NCBI RefSeq assembly: GCF_000733125.1
Contig: NZ_JPHU01000010.1
Coordinates: 62,001 to 126,000, forward strand
Length of the DNA stretch: 64,000 nucleotides
Direction: 5' to 3'
Origin: Parvularcula oceani
Lineage (GTDB): Bacteria; Pseudomonadota; Alphaproteobacteria; Caulobacterales; Parvularculaceae
The notes beneath the pieces are model-generated. The model was not told the origin of the DNA. It searched no databases and saw nothing but the letters and a program-made list of their open reading frames with translations. The position numbers and the translations under genes were made by a program. This document shows positions 26,696 through 36,900 of the stretch, piece after piece; the stretch's first letter is position 1, and each line of letters starts with the position of its first letter.

Positions 26696-26987
26696 GAAGT
26701 CCCGCTCTTCCTCGTCTTCGGCGCACGATGCCGCAGCAGAGCGGGCCGCTTGTCTTCGAATACTTGTCTTCTTTCCGCCGAACGGGATGTCCGGGAACTG
26801 GCCGATGAGGAAGAATCCCGGACCGCCCGGTGCAGTGGGCAGGGAACAGGGACCTTCTCTTTTCGAGTAGCTTATGAGTTTACCGACTCGTGTAAAGGCC
26901 GCTGCGCGATTTGAAGAGGACGGAGAGGGCGGGGCGCTCTGTCGCAGGGCAACCGCCTGCATTCGCCGTCCGGGGCCTTGCGCTGTT

Positions 26988-28010
26988 CTAGAGCGCGAAG
27001 CGCTCATTCGCATCGGAGGTTTGCTCGCCGCTCGGCCTCCGGGCGCCGCCGATCAGGTGGATGGCGCCGCCGACCGCCGCGGCGCCGAGGCCGTGACGCG
27101 GCGTCGCCATCTTTCCCGCGCGCCACCAGCGCTGCTCGCCGAATCCGAAGCGCAGCACGTCCTCATAGACGCCGCCGCCATTCTCGCCGAACCACTCGCC
27201 GCCGAAGACGAAGAGGCTGTCCGCGGTGATCGCGGCGGCGAGGCCACCGCGCCCCTCCGGCATGTCCTCGAGGACCTGCCAGCGGTCCGAGGCCGCGTCA
27301 TAGGCCTCGAAGGCGGCGCTGTTGCCTCCCGTCACCGTCCGCCCGCCCACAACGAAGAGGCGTCCGCCGCGGGCCGCGCCCGCCGCGCTGTTGCGCGCGG
27401 TCGGCGCTGGCGAGGCCGCCTCCCAGCGGTCCGCCCGCGCATCATAGGCGAGATGCGCGTTGACGTCGAAATGATCAGACCACTGTGCATTCGCGGCGCC
27501 GATCGGCCGCCTGCCCGTCACGACGTGAAGTCGTTCGCCGAGCGAGGCGCAGACGGTCTCCGCCTGCGGCTGCGGCATCGGCGCGACCGGGATCCAGCGG
27601 TCGCCATCGAGCGCGAGCATGTCTTCGGTCATGTGCCACATGCCGCCGCCCTCGCGAACGAAGCCGCCGACGGCGTAAAGGCGGTCCTCATGGCTGACGA
27701 GGTTGGGGTGATGGGCCGGGCGCGGCAGGCGCGGGCCTTCCCGCCAGCGATCGCCCGCCGGATCATAGGCGAAGACGCGATCGGAAACGCCGATGGGATC
27801 GCCCGCGATGTCGGGGGAGAGGCCGCCCGCGACCCAGATCTCTCCGTCATGCGCGGCCGCGTAGATCTCCTGGATGCGCAGCGGAAGCGGCGCGCGGGAC
27901 ATCCATTGCGGGGCGGCGGGAAGAGGCGTCCGGCCATGCGCGGCCGGAAGGGCGGCGGCGAGAGGCGCAAGAGCGCCGATCTTCAGCAGGCTCCTGCGCG
28001 TCGTCGTCAT
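26988..28010 (-). CDS. Tat-exported Kelch-repeat beta-propeller protein
   Basis: 340 aa. The ATG at 28010 is fixed by an AGGAGG ribosome-binding site 8 bp after the edd stop. The N-terminus is a twin-arginine signal (TRRSLLKIGALAPLAAALPAA), so the protein should fold in the cytoplasm and reach the periplasm by Tat. The rest is built of Kelch repeats of ~45-50 residues (for example WREGPRLPRPAHHPNLVSHE, LYAVGG, LFVVGG, LFVFGG, IHLIGG), giving a six-bladed propeller. It is probably co-transcribed with zwf-pgl-edd. Kelch propellers can bind or epimerise sugars (NanM-like), but no catalytic assignment is possible here. Confidence 0.82.
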   Translation of the reverse strand: MTTTRRSLLKIGALAPLAAALPAAHGRTPLPAAPQWMSRAPLPLRIQEIYAAAHDGEIWVAGGLSPDIAGDPIGVSDRVFAYDPAGDRWREGPRLPRPAHHPNLVSHEDRLYAVGGFVREGGGMWHMTEDMLALDGDRWIPVAPMPQPQAETVCASLGERLHVVTGRRPIGAANAQWSDHFDVNAHLAYDARADRWEAASPAPTARNSAAGAARGGRLFVVGGRTVTGGNSAAFEAYDAASDRWQVLEDMPEGRGGLAAAITADSLFVFGGEWFGENGGGVYEDVLRFGFGEQRWWRAGKMATPRHGLGAAAVGGAIHLIGGARRPSGEQTSDANERFAL

Positions 28011-28018
28011 GCCGCCTC

Positions 28019-29803
28019 CTATGCGAACAGCGTGCAAGCGCCTTCATCGGCGGGGCCGACCGCCGCGCGGAGGCCGCCGAAGAGTTCGCGCCCGAGCCCG
28101 TCATGGCTGTTCGCCGCGTGCCGTTCGGGCGCCCGCTCCATGAACCCTTCGACCTTGGCTTCGAGCACGCCGTCATTGGCGTCCATCAGGACCATGTCGC
28201 CGTCGCGCAGGCGGGCGATCGGGCCTTCGTGATGGGCTTCGGGGGTGACGTGGATCGCCGCCGGCGTCTTGCCCGATGCGCCGGACATGCGCCCGTCGGT
28301 GACGAGGGCGACCTTGTATCCCCGGTCCTGCAGCACGCCGAGCTGAGGGGAGAGCTTGTGCAGCTCGGGCATGCCGTTCGCCGCCGGGCCCTGGAAGCGC
28401 AGCACCGCGATGAAGTCGCGGTCGAGCTCGCCCGTCTTGAAGCGCTGCAGGAATTCCTCCTGCGTGTGGAAGACGATGGCGGGGGCTTCGACCACCCGGT
28501 GCTCCGGCGCGACGGCGGAGGTCTTGATGACCGACTTGCCGAGATTGCCGGTCAGGAGCTTGAGGCCGCCTTGCGCGGCGAAGGGCTCCTCGACGCCCCG
28601 AACGATATCGCTGTTGAGGGACCGGTCGATGCCGTCGCGCCAGGCCAGCTCTCCGTCCTTGAGATAGGGCTCGCGCGTATAGGCCGCCATGCCCCGGCCC
28701 ATGGCCGTGGTGACGTCGTCGCACAGAAGGCCCGCCTTCAGGAGCTCGCGCGTGACGAGGGCGAGGCCGCCCGCGGCGTGGAAGTGGTTCACGTCGGCGG
28801 GGCCGTTCGGATAGACCCGCGCGAGGAGCGGCGTGATGCGCGAGAGGTCCGCGAAGTCGTCCCAGGTCAGGATCCAGCCCGCGGCCCGCGCCATGGCGAC
28901 GAGGTGCAGCGTGTGGTTGGTCGAGCCGCCGGTCGCGTGAAGGCCGACCACGGCGTTCACGAAGCTGCCCGCGCTCGCCACCTCCGCCATGCAGCGGTCC
29001 TCGCCCATTTCCAGAACGTGCCGGGCGGCGCCGCGGGTCAGGGCATCGCGAAGCGGCGTGCCCGGATTGATGAAGGCGGCGCCCGGCAGGTGCAGGCCCA
29101 TCAGCTCCATCAGCATCTGGTTCGAATTCGCCGTGCCGTAGAAGGTGCAGGTGCCCGGCGAATGATAGGACGCCATCTCGCCTTCGAGGAGCTGGTCGCG
29201 GCCGATCTTGCCTTCCGCATAGAGGCCGCGGATCCGCGCCTTCTCCTTGTTCGGAAGGCCCGAGGTCATCGGCCCGCCGGGAACGAGAAGGGTGGGCAGG
29301 TGCCCGAATGAGAGGCAGCCGATGACGAGGCCCGGCACGATCTTGTCGCAGATCCCGAGCGCCAGGGCGGCATCGAACATGTCATGGCTGAGCGCGACGG
29401 CCGTCGACATGGCGATCACGTCGCGGCTGAACAGGCTCAGCTCCATGCCGTCCTGCCCTTGGGTGACGCCGTCGCACATGGCCGGCGTGCCGCCCGCCAC
29501 CTGCGCCGTCCCGCCAGCCTTGCGCGCGGCGTCGCGGAGGATCTTGGGATAGTCCTCATAGGGCGCATGCGCCGACAGCATGTCGTTATAGGCGGTGACG
29601 ATGCCGATATTCTTGGACCCCGTGCGGATGCGCAGCTTGTCGCCCGCAGGGCTGCCCGCGAAGCCATGCGCGAGGTTGCCGCAGGAAAGCGCGGTGCGCG
29701 GCCCGCGCCGGCGCATCGCGTCGACCTTTTCGAGATAGGCGGCCCGCGTGTCGCGGCTGCGCTCTTCGATCCGTTCGCGGACGTCTTGAACTGTGATGGT
29801 CAT
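28019..29803 (-). CDS. edd: Phosphogluconate dehydratase
   Basis: 594 aa, standard for Edd. It dehydrates 6-phosphogluconate to 2-keto-3-deoxy-6-phosphogluconate, the first committed step of the Entner-Doudoroff pathway. Family signatures of the ILVD/EDD dehydratases are clear: [60 protein letters not shown] and [18 protein letters not shown]. They include the cysteines that hold the Fe-S cluster. Ribosome-binding site TAGGA; 9 bp after pgl. The aldolase gene eda, needed to complete the pathway, is not in the window. Confidence 0.97.
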   Translation of the reverse strand: MTITVQDVRERIEERSRDTRAAYLEKVDAMRRRGPRTALSCGNLAHGFAGSPAGDKLRIRTGSKNIGIVTAYNDMLSAHAPYEDYPKILRDAARKAGGTAQVAGGTPAMCDGVTQGQDGMELSLFSRDVIAMSTAVALSHDMFDAALALGICDKIVPGLVIGCLSFGHLPTLLVPGGPMTSGLPNKEKARIRGLYAEGKIGRDQLLEGEMASYHSPGTCTFYGTANSNQMLMELMGLHLPGAAFINPGTPLRDALTRGAARHVLEMGEDRCMAEVASAGSFVNAVVGLHATGGSTNHTLHLVAMARAAGWILTWDDFADLSRITPLLARVYPNGPADVNHFHAAGGLALVTRELLKAGLLCDDVTTAMGRGMAAYTREPYLKDGELAWRDGIDRSLNSDIVRGVEEPFAAQGGLKLLTGNLGKSVIKTSAVAPEHRVVEAPAIVFHTQEEFLQRFKTGELDRDFIAVLRFQGPAANGMPELHKLSPQLGVLQDRGYKVALVTDGRMSGASGKTPAAIHVTPEAHHEGPIARLRDGDMVLMDANDGVLEAKVEGFMERAPERHAANSHDGLGRELFGGLRAAVGPADEGACTLFA

Positions 29804-29812
29804 GCAGGATTC

Positions 29813-30481
29813 CTAATCGGCGTAGAGGACGCGCAGCGGCGCGTCGGGGGCGTGCAGCACCGCGCGGACCGGCATCTCTTCGACCTGGCCCTGCCGCATC
29901 GCCTCTTCGAGGACGTCTCGCTTCTCCCGGCCCGTCACGAGAAGCAGGATGAGCCGCGAGGAGAGGATGCCCGACCGGCTGAGGGTCAGGCGCTTCCAGG
30001 GCGCATCCTCCGGCAGCGGATCGGGCGTCACTTCGCAGATGTCTTCCGGCGCAGCTTCCAGCGCCTCCTTCAGCCCGGGGCTGTGAGGGAACAAGGAGGC
30101 GGTGTGCCCATCCTTGCCCATGCCGAGGATCGTCACGTCGAAGGGCATGTGGCAGCCATGCAGGTCCTTGGTCCCGATCAGCGGCGTGAACGCCGCGGCC
30201 GCGGCCTTGTCGCGAAGGAAATGCTTCCGCACCAGCTCCTCGTTCCGGCCGCCGGAGTCTTCCGGGGCGAGCCGTTCATCCGCCAGCGTGACGGAGGTTC
30301 TGTTCCATTCGATGCTCTGCTGGCTGAGGTCCTCATAGAGGGGCCGCGGCGTCGAGCCCCCCGACAGGGCCATGCTGGCTTGGCCCCGGTCGCTGATGCC
30401 CGCCCGCAGTCTGGCGCAGACCGCATCGCGCGCCGCCCGCGTCATCTCTTTCCGGCTGTCGAAGCTCTCGATCATCGCCAT
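29813..30481 (-). CDS. pgl: 6-phosphogluconolactonase
   Basis: 222 aa from the ATG at 30481, preceded by GAGG at good spacing. An upstream GTG at 30493 overlapping the zwf stop would add four residues. It hydrolyses 6-phosphogluconolactone made by Zwf. Family motifs are MALSGGSTPRPLYEDL, TLADERLAPEDSGGRNEELVRKHFL and VTILGMGKDGHTASLFPHSP. The gene lies between zwf and edd, the classical order for a glucose-6-phosphate to KDPG operon. Confidence 0.93.
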   Translation of the reverse strand: MAMIESFDSRKEMTRAARDAVCARLRAGISDRGQASMALSGGSTPRPLYEDLSQQSIEWNRTSVTLADERLAPEDSGGRNEELVRKHFLRDKAAAAAFTPLIGTKDLHGCHMPFDVTILGMGKDGHTASLFPHSPGLKEALEAAPEDICEVTPDPLPEDAPWKRLTLSRSGILSSRLILLLVTGREKRDVLEEAMRQGQVEEMPVRAVLHAPDAPLRVLYAD

Positions 30482-30489
30482 CTCTCGCC

Positions 30490-31941
30490 TCACTCGTTCC
30501 AGCTATGGCCGTTGCGCTCCGTCAGGGAGTGCTTGGCCGAAGGGCCGCCGCCGCCCGAACGGTAGCGCCGCGGCCGCATGTTGCGGGCCTCCCACGCATT
30601 CACGATCCCGTCGATCCACCGCCAGGCGGCTTCCTGCTCGTCGCGTTGCACGAACAAGGTAGGATTGTTCTTGAGCGCATCCAGAATGAGCTGCTCATAG
30701 GCGATGCGCCGCCGTTCGCCGCCCGCATGCTCGGACAGGCTGAGGTTCAGGCCCAGCTCCTGAAGCGGCATGCCCTCTTCGGTCAGGCCGGGCTTCTTGT
30801 TCATGATCTGCAGGGTGATGCGCTCTTCGGGCTGAAGCACGATGATCAGCTCGTTGGGGTCGGTCTCGGCGCCGAAGATCGAGTGGGGGACGGGCCGGAA
30901 GCGGATGACGATCTGGGTCCGCCGCTCGGCCATCCGCTTGCCGGTCTCGAGGTAGAAGGGCACGCCCGCCCAGCGCCAGTTCTCGACCTCGGCCTGGATC
31001 GCGACATAGCTTTCGGTATCGGAGTCGGGATTGCCCACATCCTCGGTATAGGAGGCGGCGCGGCCGCCATTCTCGTCATAGCCGCCTTCGTACTGGCCGC
31101 GGACGGTGCGCTGCTCGACATTGTCGGGCGTGATCTCCGCCAGGCTGCGCAGCACCTTGACCTTCTCGTTGCGGACGCTGTCCGCGCCGAGGCTCGCCGG
31201 CGGCTCCATCGCGACGAGGCAGAGGAGCTGCAGGAGGTGGTTCTGCATCATGTCCCGGATGGCGCCGTATTCGTCGTAATAGCCGCCGCGGCCCTCCGCC
31301 CCGACCATCTCGGCGATCGAGATCTGCACGCTCTCGATGGCCTGCGCGTTCCACAGGGGCTCGAAGATGCGGTTGCCGAAGCGCAGGGCGATCAGGTTCT
31401 GGACCGTCTCCTTGCCCAGATAGTGGTCGATCCGGAACGTCCTGTCCTCGCTGAAGGCCTCGGCGACCGTCTCGTTGATGCGGACATTCGATTCGAGATC
31501 GTGCCCGATCGGCTTCTCGACCACGATCCGGTTCGGCGCCTTGGTCAGCCCCGCATCCTTGAGGCCCGAGCAGACGGCGCCGAAGATCGAGGGCGAGGTG
31601 GAGAGGTAGAAGACGACGTCCTCGGCGCAGCCGCCCGACAGATGCTCGGCCAGCTTCTCGAAATCGGCCGGCTCGCCCGCATCGACCGGAACGTAGGAGA
31701 TGCGCCTGGCGAAGTCTTCGAACACCTCCGGGTCGAACCACTCGCCAGAACGCTCCTCGACCCAGCCGCGCACGGAATCGCGGAAATCCTCATCGGAGCG
31801 GTCCGAGCGGGAGGTGGCGACGATGCGCTGCTCGTCGGCCAGAAAGCCTTCGGCATGAAGGAAGTAGAGAGACGGGAACAGCATGCGCCGGGCGAGGTCG
31901 CCGGTGGCGCCGAACAGGACGAAGGTGCAGGCGGTGGTCAC
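30490..31941 (-). CDS. zwf: Glucose-6-phosphate 1-dehydrogenase
   Basis: 483 aa starting with GTG at 31941. It oxidises glucose 6-phosphate and makes NADPH or NADH. The N-terminal nucleotide-binding loop is FVLFGATGDLARRMLFPSL and the active-site signature RIDHYLGKE is intact, followed by ALRFGNRIFEPLWNAQAIESVQI. It heads the zwf-pgl-edd-Kelch operon. It is divergent from the MprF-like gene; the ~150-bp spacer shows no convincing promoter to my eye. Confidence 0.96.
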   Translation of the reverse strand: MTTACTFVLFGATGDLARRMLFPSLYFLHAEGFLADEQRIVATSRSDRSDEDFRDSVRGWVEERSGEWFDPEVFEDFARRISYVPVDAGEPADFEKLAEHLSGGCAEDVVFYLSTSPSIFGAVCSGLKDAGLTKAPNRIVVEKPIGHDLESNVRINETVAEAFSEDRTFRIDHYLGKETVQNLIALRFGNRIFEPLWNAQAIESVQISIAEMVGAEGRGGYYDEYGAIRDMMQNHLLQLLCLVAMEPPASLGADSVRNEKVKVLRSLAEITPDNVEQRTVRGQYEGGYDENGGRAASYTEDVGNPDSDTESYVAIQAEVENWRWAGVPFYLETGKRMAERRTQIVIRFRPVPHSIFGAETDPNELIIVLQPEERITLQIMNKKPGLTEEGMPLQELGLNLSLSEHAGGERRRIAYEQLILDALKNNPTLFVQRDEQEAAWRWIDGIVNAWEARNMRPRRYRSGGGGPSAKHSLTERNGHSWNE

Positions 31942-32087
31942 GTGATGGCGCTCCGAAGCATGGCGTTCGGCTCCCGCATAGACCTCAGAGCCGCTCGCGT
32001 TAAGGCCGGGAACCGTTCAGCGCGCTTGCACGGCACCGGTGCGTCGGAGAATCTTCTGCGAAGACCGGGCGGCAGGAGAGAGGAAGC

Positions 32088-32162
32088 ATGCTTATTCGCC
32101 TCGCAGGCGCATCAGGACATCTGCGCGATGCTGCGCTTCTGGATCGGGATCTTCCGGCATGA
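32088..32162 (+). CDS. Possible 24-codon leader ORF coupled to the MprF-like gene
   Basis: A small open frame preceded by a good ribosome-binding site (GGAGAGAGGAAGC before the ATG at 32088). It encodes MLIRLAGASGHLRDAALLDR plus four residues and ends in a TGA that overlaps the ATG at 32159 of the next gene (ATGA). It may be a translational coupling leader or chance. The large gene itself has only a weak ribosome-binding site at 32159, which makes coupling plausible. Confidence 0.3.
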   Translation: MLIRLAGASGHLRDAALLDRDLPA

Positions 32163-33910
32163 AGGCGTCGGGAGGCGAAGCGGTCCGCTCGCTCGCGCGG
32201 CGGCGCGCGGCACGCATCCGGCGTTGGGGCGTGCCGCAGGCGGTGCGCGTGCGCCGGCTCGCCGCGCGGCTCGGTCTGGGACGGGTGCCGCCGATCCTCG
32301 CCGGCACGGCGATGGTTCTCGCGCCGCTAGGCTTCGCGGCACTCGCCTTCGCCTCCGGCTTCGTTCTCCTGTGGACGCTGACCGCACCCGTTCCGGCGGA
32401 GCGCTTCGGCGAGGCGGCGGGGCTTCTACCGGTGGCGGCGATCAACGCGTCGCACTTCTTCAGCAGCCTGACCGGGGTCCTCCTCCTGCTCGTCGCCTCC
32501 AGCCTCAGGCGCCGCTCGCGCAGCGCGTGGCTCGTCACGCTGGTGCTGCTGGGGATCGCGGCCGGGCTGAACCTGACCCGCGGCGGGCCCTGGCAGCCGA
32601 GCGCGCTGCTCCTAGCTGTCGGCGCCGCGCTCTTCGCCGCCCGCGGCGCCTTCTACCGCAAGGGGGGGCTGGGCTCGGGCCTCTCCGAGCCGGTCTGGCT
32701 GCTCGCGGCCATCCTTGCCTTCGCGATCTTCGTCTGGCTCGGCCTCATCGTCTTCCGCGCCACGCCCTACAGCGACGATCTGTGGTGGCGCTTCGTCCTC
32801 GAAGGGGGCGCTCCCTCCCGCTTCCTGCGCGCGGCGGCAGGGGGCGCGATCGTTCTGACCTTCGTGATGAGCTGGCGCTTTCTCGCGCCGCAAGCCATGC
32901 CGGAGGCGGCCGCTCCGCCCGACGCGGCCCGTCTCGAAGCCGCCCTCGCCGATGGCGACATGGGCCATGCCGACGCCAATCTCGCCTGGCTTCAGGACAA
33001 GCACCTGCTCTTCAGCGAGAGCGGGAGGAGCTTCCTGCAATACGGCGTGCGCGGGCGCCGCATGGTGGTGATGGGCGCGCCCTACGGCCTCTGGTCCGAA
33101 CTCCCGCAGCTTCTGCGCGATGCCCGCGACCGCGCCGACCGGCACGGGATGAGCCTGTGCTTCTATTCGGTCGGCCCGGCGCTCCTGCCGGCGCTGATCG
33201 AACTGGGGCTGGTTATCCAGAAGATCGGCGAGGCCGCGATCCTGCCGCTCGAGGATTTCTCTCTCGAAGGATCGCACCGCCAGCCCCTGCGCCAGTCGCG
33301 GCGCAGGGCGCAGAAGGAGGGTCTGTCCTTCCGGATCGCGCCGAAAGAGGAGGTGCCGGGGCTTCTGCCGCGGCTCGAGGCGATCTCCGACGACTGGCTG
33401 TCCCGGCACGAGGGCGAGGAGAAGGGGTTCAGCCTGGGGCGGTTCGACCCCGACTATCTCTCCCGCTTCCCGATGGCGCTGGTCGAGGGGGCGGACGGCC
33501 CTGTCGCCTTCGCGAATATCTGGACGACGGCGGGCCAGCGCGAACTCTCCGCCGATCTGATGCGCTTTTCCGAAGGCTCGCCGCGCGGCGTGATGGACTA
33601 TCTCTTCACCGAGCTCGCCTTCTGGGGGCAGGCGCAGGGCTACCGCCTTCTCGATCTCGGCATGGCGCCGCTGTCGGGGCTCGAAGAGGACAGGCTCGCC
33701 CCGCTCATGTCCCAGGTCGGCGCCTTCGCCTATAGCCGGGGCGGGCGCTTCTACGGCTTTCACGGCCTGCGGATCTACAAGGAGAAATTCGCTCCGGTCT
33801 GGGAGCCGCTCTATCTCGCCGCGCCCACCCGGCTGGGCCTGCCCTTCGCTCTTGCCGATGTGGCATTGATGACGAGCGGCGGGGTGAGGGGCGTGATCGG
33901 ACGGCCCTGA
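32159..33910 (+). CDS. MprF-like membrane protein (DUF2156, phosphatidylglycerol lysyltransferase family)
   Basis: 583 aa from the ATG at 32159; an in-frame GTG at 32039 would add 40 Arg-rich residues and is less likely. An N-terminal basic stretch is followed by about six hydrophobic helices (residues ~45-260), then a soluble GNAT-like DUF2156 domain (~275-583). Typical segments are HLLFSESGRSFLQYGVRGRR, VMGAPYG, MDYLFTELAFWGQAQGYRLLDLGMAPL and YGFHGLRIYKEKFAPVWEPLYLA. Relatives transfer an amino acid from aminoacyl-tRNA to phosphatidylglycerol, lowering surface charge and aiding resistance to cationic peptides. With six helices instead of ~14 it lacks much of the flippase part of MprF. Confidence 0.82.
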   Translation: MKASGGEAVRSLARRRAARIRRWGVPQAVRVRRLAARLGLGRVPPILAGTAMVLAPLGFAALAFASGFVLLWTLTAPVPAERFGEAAGLLPVAAINASHFFSSLTGVLLLLVASSLRRRSRSAWLVTLVLLGIAAGLNLTRGGPWQPSALLLAVGAALFAARGAFYRKGGLGSGLSEPVWLLAAILAFAIFVWLGLIVFRATPYSDDLWWRFVLEGGAPSRFLRAAAGGAIVLTFVMSWRFLAPQAMPEAAAPPDAARLEAALADGDMGHADANLAWLQDKHLLFSESGRSFLQYGVRGRRMVVMGAPYGLWSELPQLLRDARDRADRHGMSLCFYSVGPALLPALIELGLVIQKIGEAAILPLEDFSLEGSHRQPLRQSRRRAQKEGLSFRIAPKEEVPGLLPRLEAISDDWLSRHEGEEKGFSLGRFDPDYLSRFPMALVEGADGPVAFANIWTTAGQRELSADLMRFSEGSPRGVMDYLFTELAFWGQAQGYRLLDLGMAPLSGLEEDRLAPLMSQVGAFAYSRGGRFYGFHGLRIYKEKFAPVWEPLYLAAPTRLGLPFALADVALMTSGGVRGVIGRP

Positions 33911-33930
33911 GCCGCCCGATCCGCGTCATC

Positions 33931-36900
33931 TCACCATTTGAGGCCGAGGCCGAGGCGCAGCGCGTAGATCTGCGTATCCTCGCCGAACGTGCCCGAAATG
34001 CCCGCGCCCAGGCGGGCATATTCGTTCTCATAGCCGAAATCCGCCGCCACGATCGCCGCGCCGTCCTCCTTTTCCGCCGCCAGCGTGAAGGGGTCGCCTT
34101 CGCCGAAGCGGTAGGTGGCCGTCAGGTCGTCGCTGTCGAGCTCCTGGCTCCAGGCGGCCGTGAGGGTGGGGGTGATCACGCCCGGAATGGACGTGTCATA
34201 GGTCGAGGGCTGCAGCTCGTATCGGCGGCCGACCGTCACGCCGGCATTGCCGCGCAGCGAGGTCGCCTCCCGCTCGTCCACCGTCAGGCCGATCGCGCCG
34301 CCCTGGCCGCTCACTTCGGTATAGGCGTCTTCCTCGAGCTTCAGATAGTCGACGCTGACGAAGGGCATGACCTCGAACCCGCCGAGCGACGCCTCGTAGC
34401 GCGCCCGCGCATGGGCCGCGACCTGCGTGCCGTCCCACTCCGCGCTGGCCGCCCGCCGGGCATTCCCGACCACGACGTTGCGCTCCGATTCCGAGTTCAC
34501 CCACGCATAGTCCGCACGCGCATCGAGTTGCAGCGGGCCGAGCTGGTCGGCGATATAGACGCCGCCGCCATAGGCGAGCCGGTTGAAGGGAAAGTCCTCG
34601 CCCGTCTCCTCGTCATAGCGGGCGGAGGCGAGCGAAGCGGTCACGCCGATCGTGTCGATCGGGCCGAGCGCCGTGTCGACGCCGCCGGTGACGACGAAGC
34701 CGCCACCATCGAAGCCCCGCAGGGTCTCGTCGCCTTGCCGGTCGACGAAGAAGCTCTCTTCCTGCAGCCAGATATGCCGCTCGCGGCCCGCATCGTCGCG
34801 CAGGCGGTCGACGCGCTGGTTGACGAGCGAGGTGACCGAACTGTTCTGCACGCGGGCATAGGTGAGCGGCGCTTCGAGCGGCGCGCCGAGGAACTGGTCG
34901 AAGCCGGCGAGGAATTCCTCCTGCGTCGTCGCGTTGAACACCGCGGCGCCCAGATCCGTGTCCTGAACGAGAGACCGGATCACCGGCTCGTAGGCGGCGG
35001 CCCTGGCCGGCGCGATGCCCAGCTCCGCGGCAGACTTGCGGCGCAGATTGAGGATGAGCGACTGGCCGTCGCGGCGCAGCGACTGCTCGAAGAGGAAGGT
35101 TTCCTGCCCTGCGGGGTTCAGGACGAGGCTGCCCGCATCGGCGGCCAGAACGCCGCCCGCCGTGATGATCGGCGCGCTGAGATCGTCCGCGAAGGCGGCG
35201 CTGAACAGCGTGCGGATCTGCGTGCCGTCGGCGAGGATCGCATCGCCCGAAACATCAAGCGAGCTGACGGTCTCGCCCGCGGCATCGATGCGGAAGCCCA
35301 GGACCGAGGCCTGCGCCTCGCCATTGGCATCCGTTCCGGCCGCCGTCGTCAGGCTGCCGAGCGCGGAGGGGCCTTCGCCGAGGAAGAAGGCGGAGGAGGA
35401 GGCGTCGAGCGTCAGGTCGACGCCTTCCGCGCCGTTGAGATCGCCCTGGAAGGTGGCGCCGTTCGTCAGGCCGAACGTGCCGCCGCCGCCGCCGAAATCG
35501 AGACCGGCCTGGAGAGTGGAGGCCGCGACGCTCACCGTGTCGCTGCCGCCGCCGAGAAAGACGCTTCCGCGCACCAGCGCGCTCTGCGTCAGGATCAGTT
35601 GGTCCATCCCGCCGCCGAGGCGGATGGCGCCCGTGCTGGTGCCGCCTGCGGCGCGGAACACGTCATCGCCCGAACCGGTCAGCACATTGCCGACCATGTT
35701 CCCGGCGCCCCGGTTCACGATCTCGACGCCGCTCGTATTGCGCGACAGGTCGAGGGCGATGCCGTTGCCGACCGGTTCGCCCTCATCGGCATCGGTTGCA
35801 TCATTGCCATCGTCGAAATCGCGCAGCACGGTGGTCAGCGCGCCGGTGTTGACGAAGCGGGTCACGGTGCCGCTCTCGTCGCGGAAAGCGACCGCATCGC
35901 CTGCATCGCTCGAGATCTGGACTTCGATCCGGCCCGAATTGACCACCTCGGGAACGCGCGCGCCGTCTTCGAGCAGCACGCCGATGCCGTCGCGGTCGAG
36001 GCTCGTCGCGCCGACGCCGATCGTGCCCGCATTGGACAGCGTGGGAACCTGTGCGCCATTGCCGAAGACGAGGGCGACAGCCTGCTCGCGGCGGCCCACC
36101 GCGCTGATCTCTCCTTCATTGGCGAAGCCGCCGGCGAGGCTCGCATCCTCGATGCGCGCGGCCTCGGCCGTGACGCCGTTATAGATGGCGTCGGTCGAAA
36201 TCGTGCCGCGGTTGACGATGGCGAACTCGCCGCGGGCGCCGTCATCCGACTCATCCTCATCCGTGTCCGGATCGTCGGGGATCCCGGCGGTGAGGCCGAT
36301 CTGCGCGCCGCCGCCGACATAGAGCGCGTTGCCGCTGCCCCGGACCGACAGGCGCCCGCCATTGCCCGTCGCTGCGTCCGCGGCCGCATTGACGAGGACC
36401 CCTCCGCCGACATCGCCCCGGATGGCGACCGCGTCGCCCGCCGCCAGCGCCGACTGGTCGATGTCGTCGCTGTCGTCGTCGTCGGGATCGCCGACCTGGT
36501 CGGTGAAGCCGCTGGCGCGGACCGCCCCGCCAAGCGTGATCCCCCCGGCCACCGGGCCGTCGATGGACAGGCCGTCCGCATTCACGCCGATCGCCTCGAT
36601 CGTCGAGGCCGGGCCGAAGCTCAGATCGCCGCTGACGGCGCCGGTGACCGAAATGCCGGTCGCCTCTTCGCCCTGGACGCTTACCACGCCGTCCATGACG
36701 AGGTCGCCATCGAGCGTGCCGGCGATGGCGATGCCGCCGCCCGCGGCCGATTCGACGGCGATGCCCGAAGCGCTCTCGAAGGTCAGGTCCCCCGTCAGGC
36801 TCGATCCTTCGCTCAAGGACAGGCCGTAGCGGCCTGCCGGAAACTGTCCCGGCGCCTCGTCCTGGACCGTGTCGATCGCGGAAAGGACGTCGAGGCTGCC

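Noticed and set aside
26696-26987. In-frame N-terminal extension of the receiver gene, or a separate gene in this 292-bp gap
   Set aside because: The extension is low-complexity and unrelated to receivers, and the ATG at 26695 begins the conserved fold. I saw no other plausible coding frame or clear promoter in the gap.
31942-32040. Possible EcfG-type stress promoter (GGGAACCGTT at 32008-32018)
   Set aside because: GGAAC is present but no CGTT lies at the required 16-17-bp spacing. Other GGAAC copies, for example near 26845, fail the same test.
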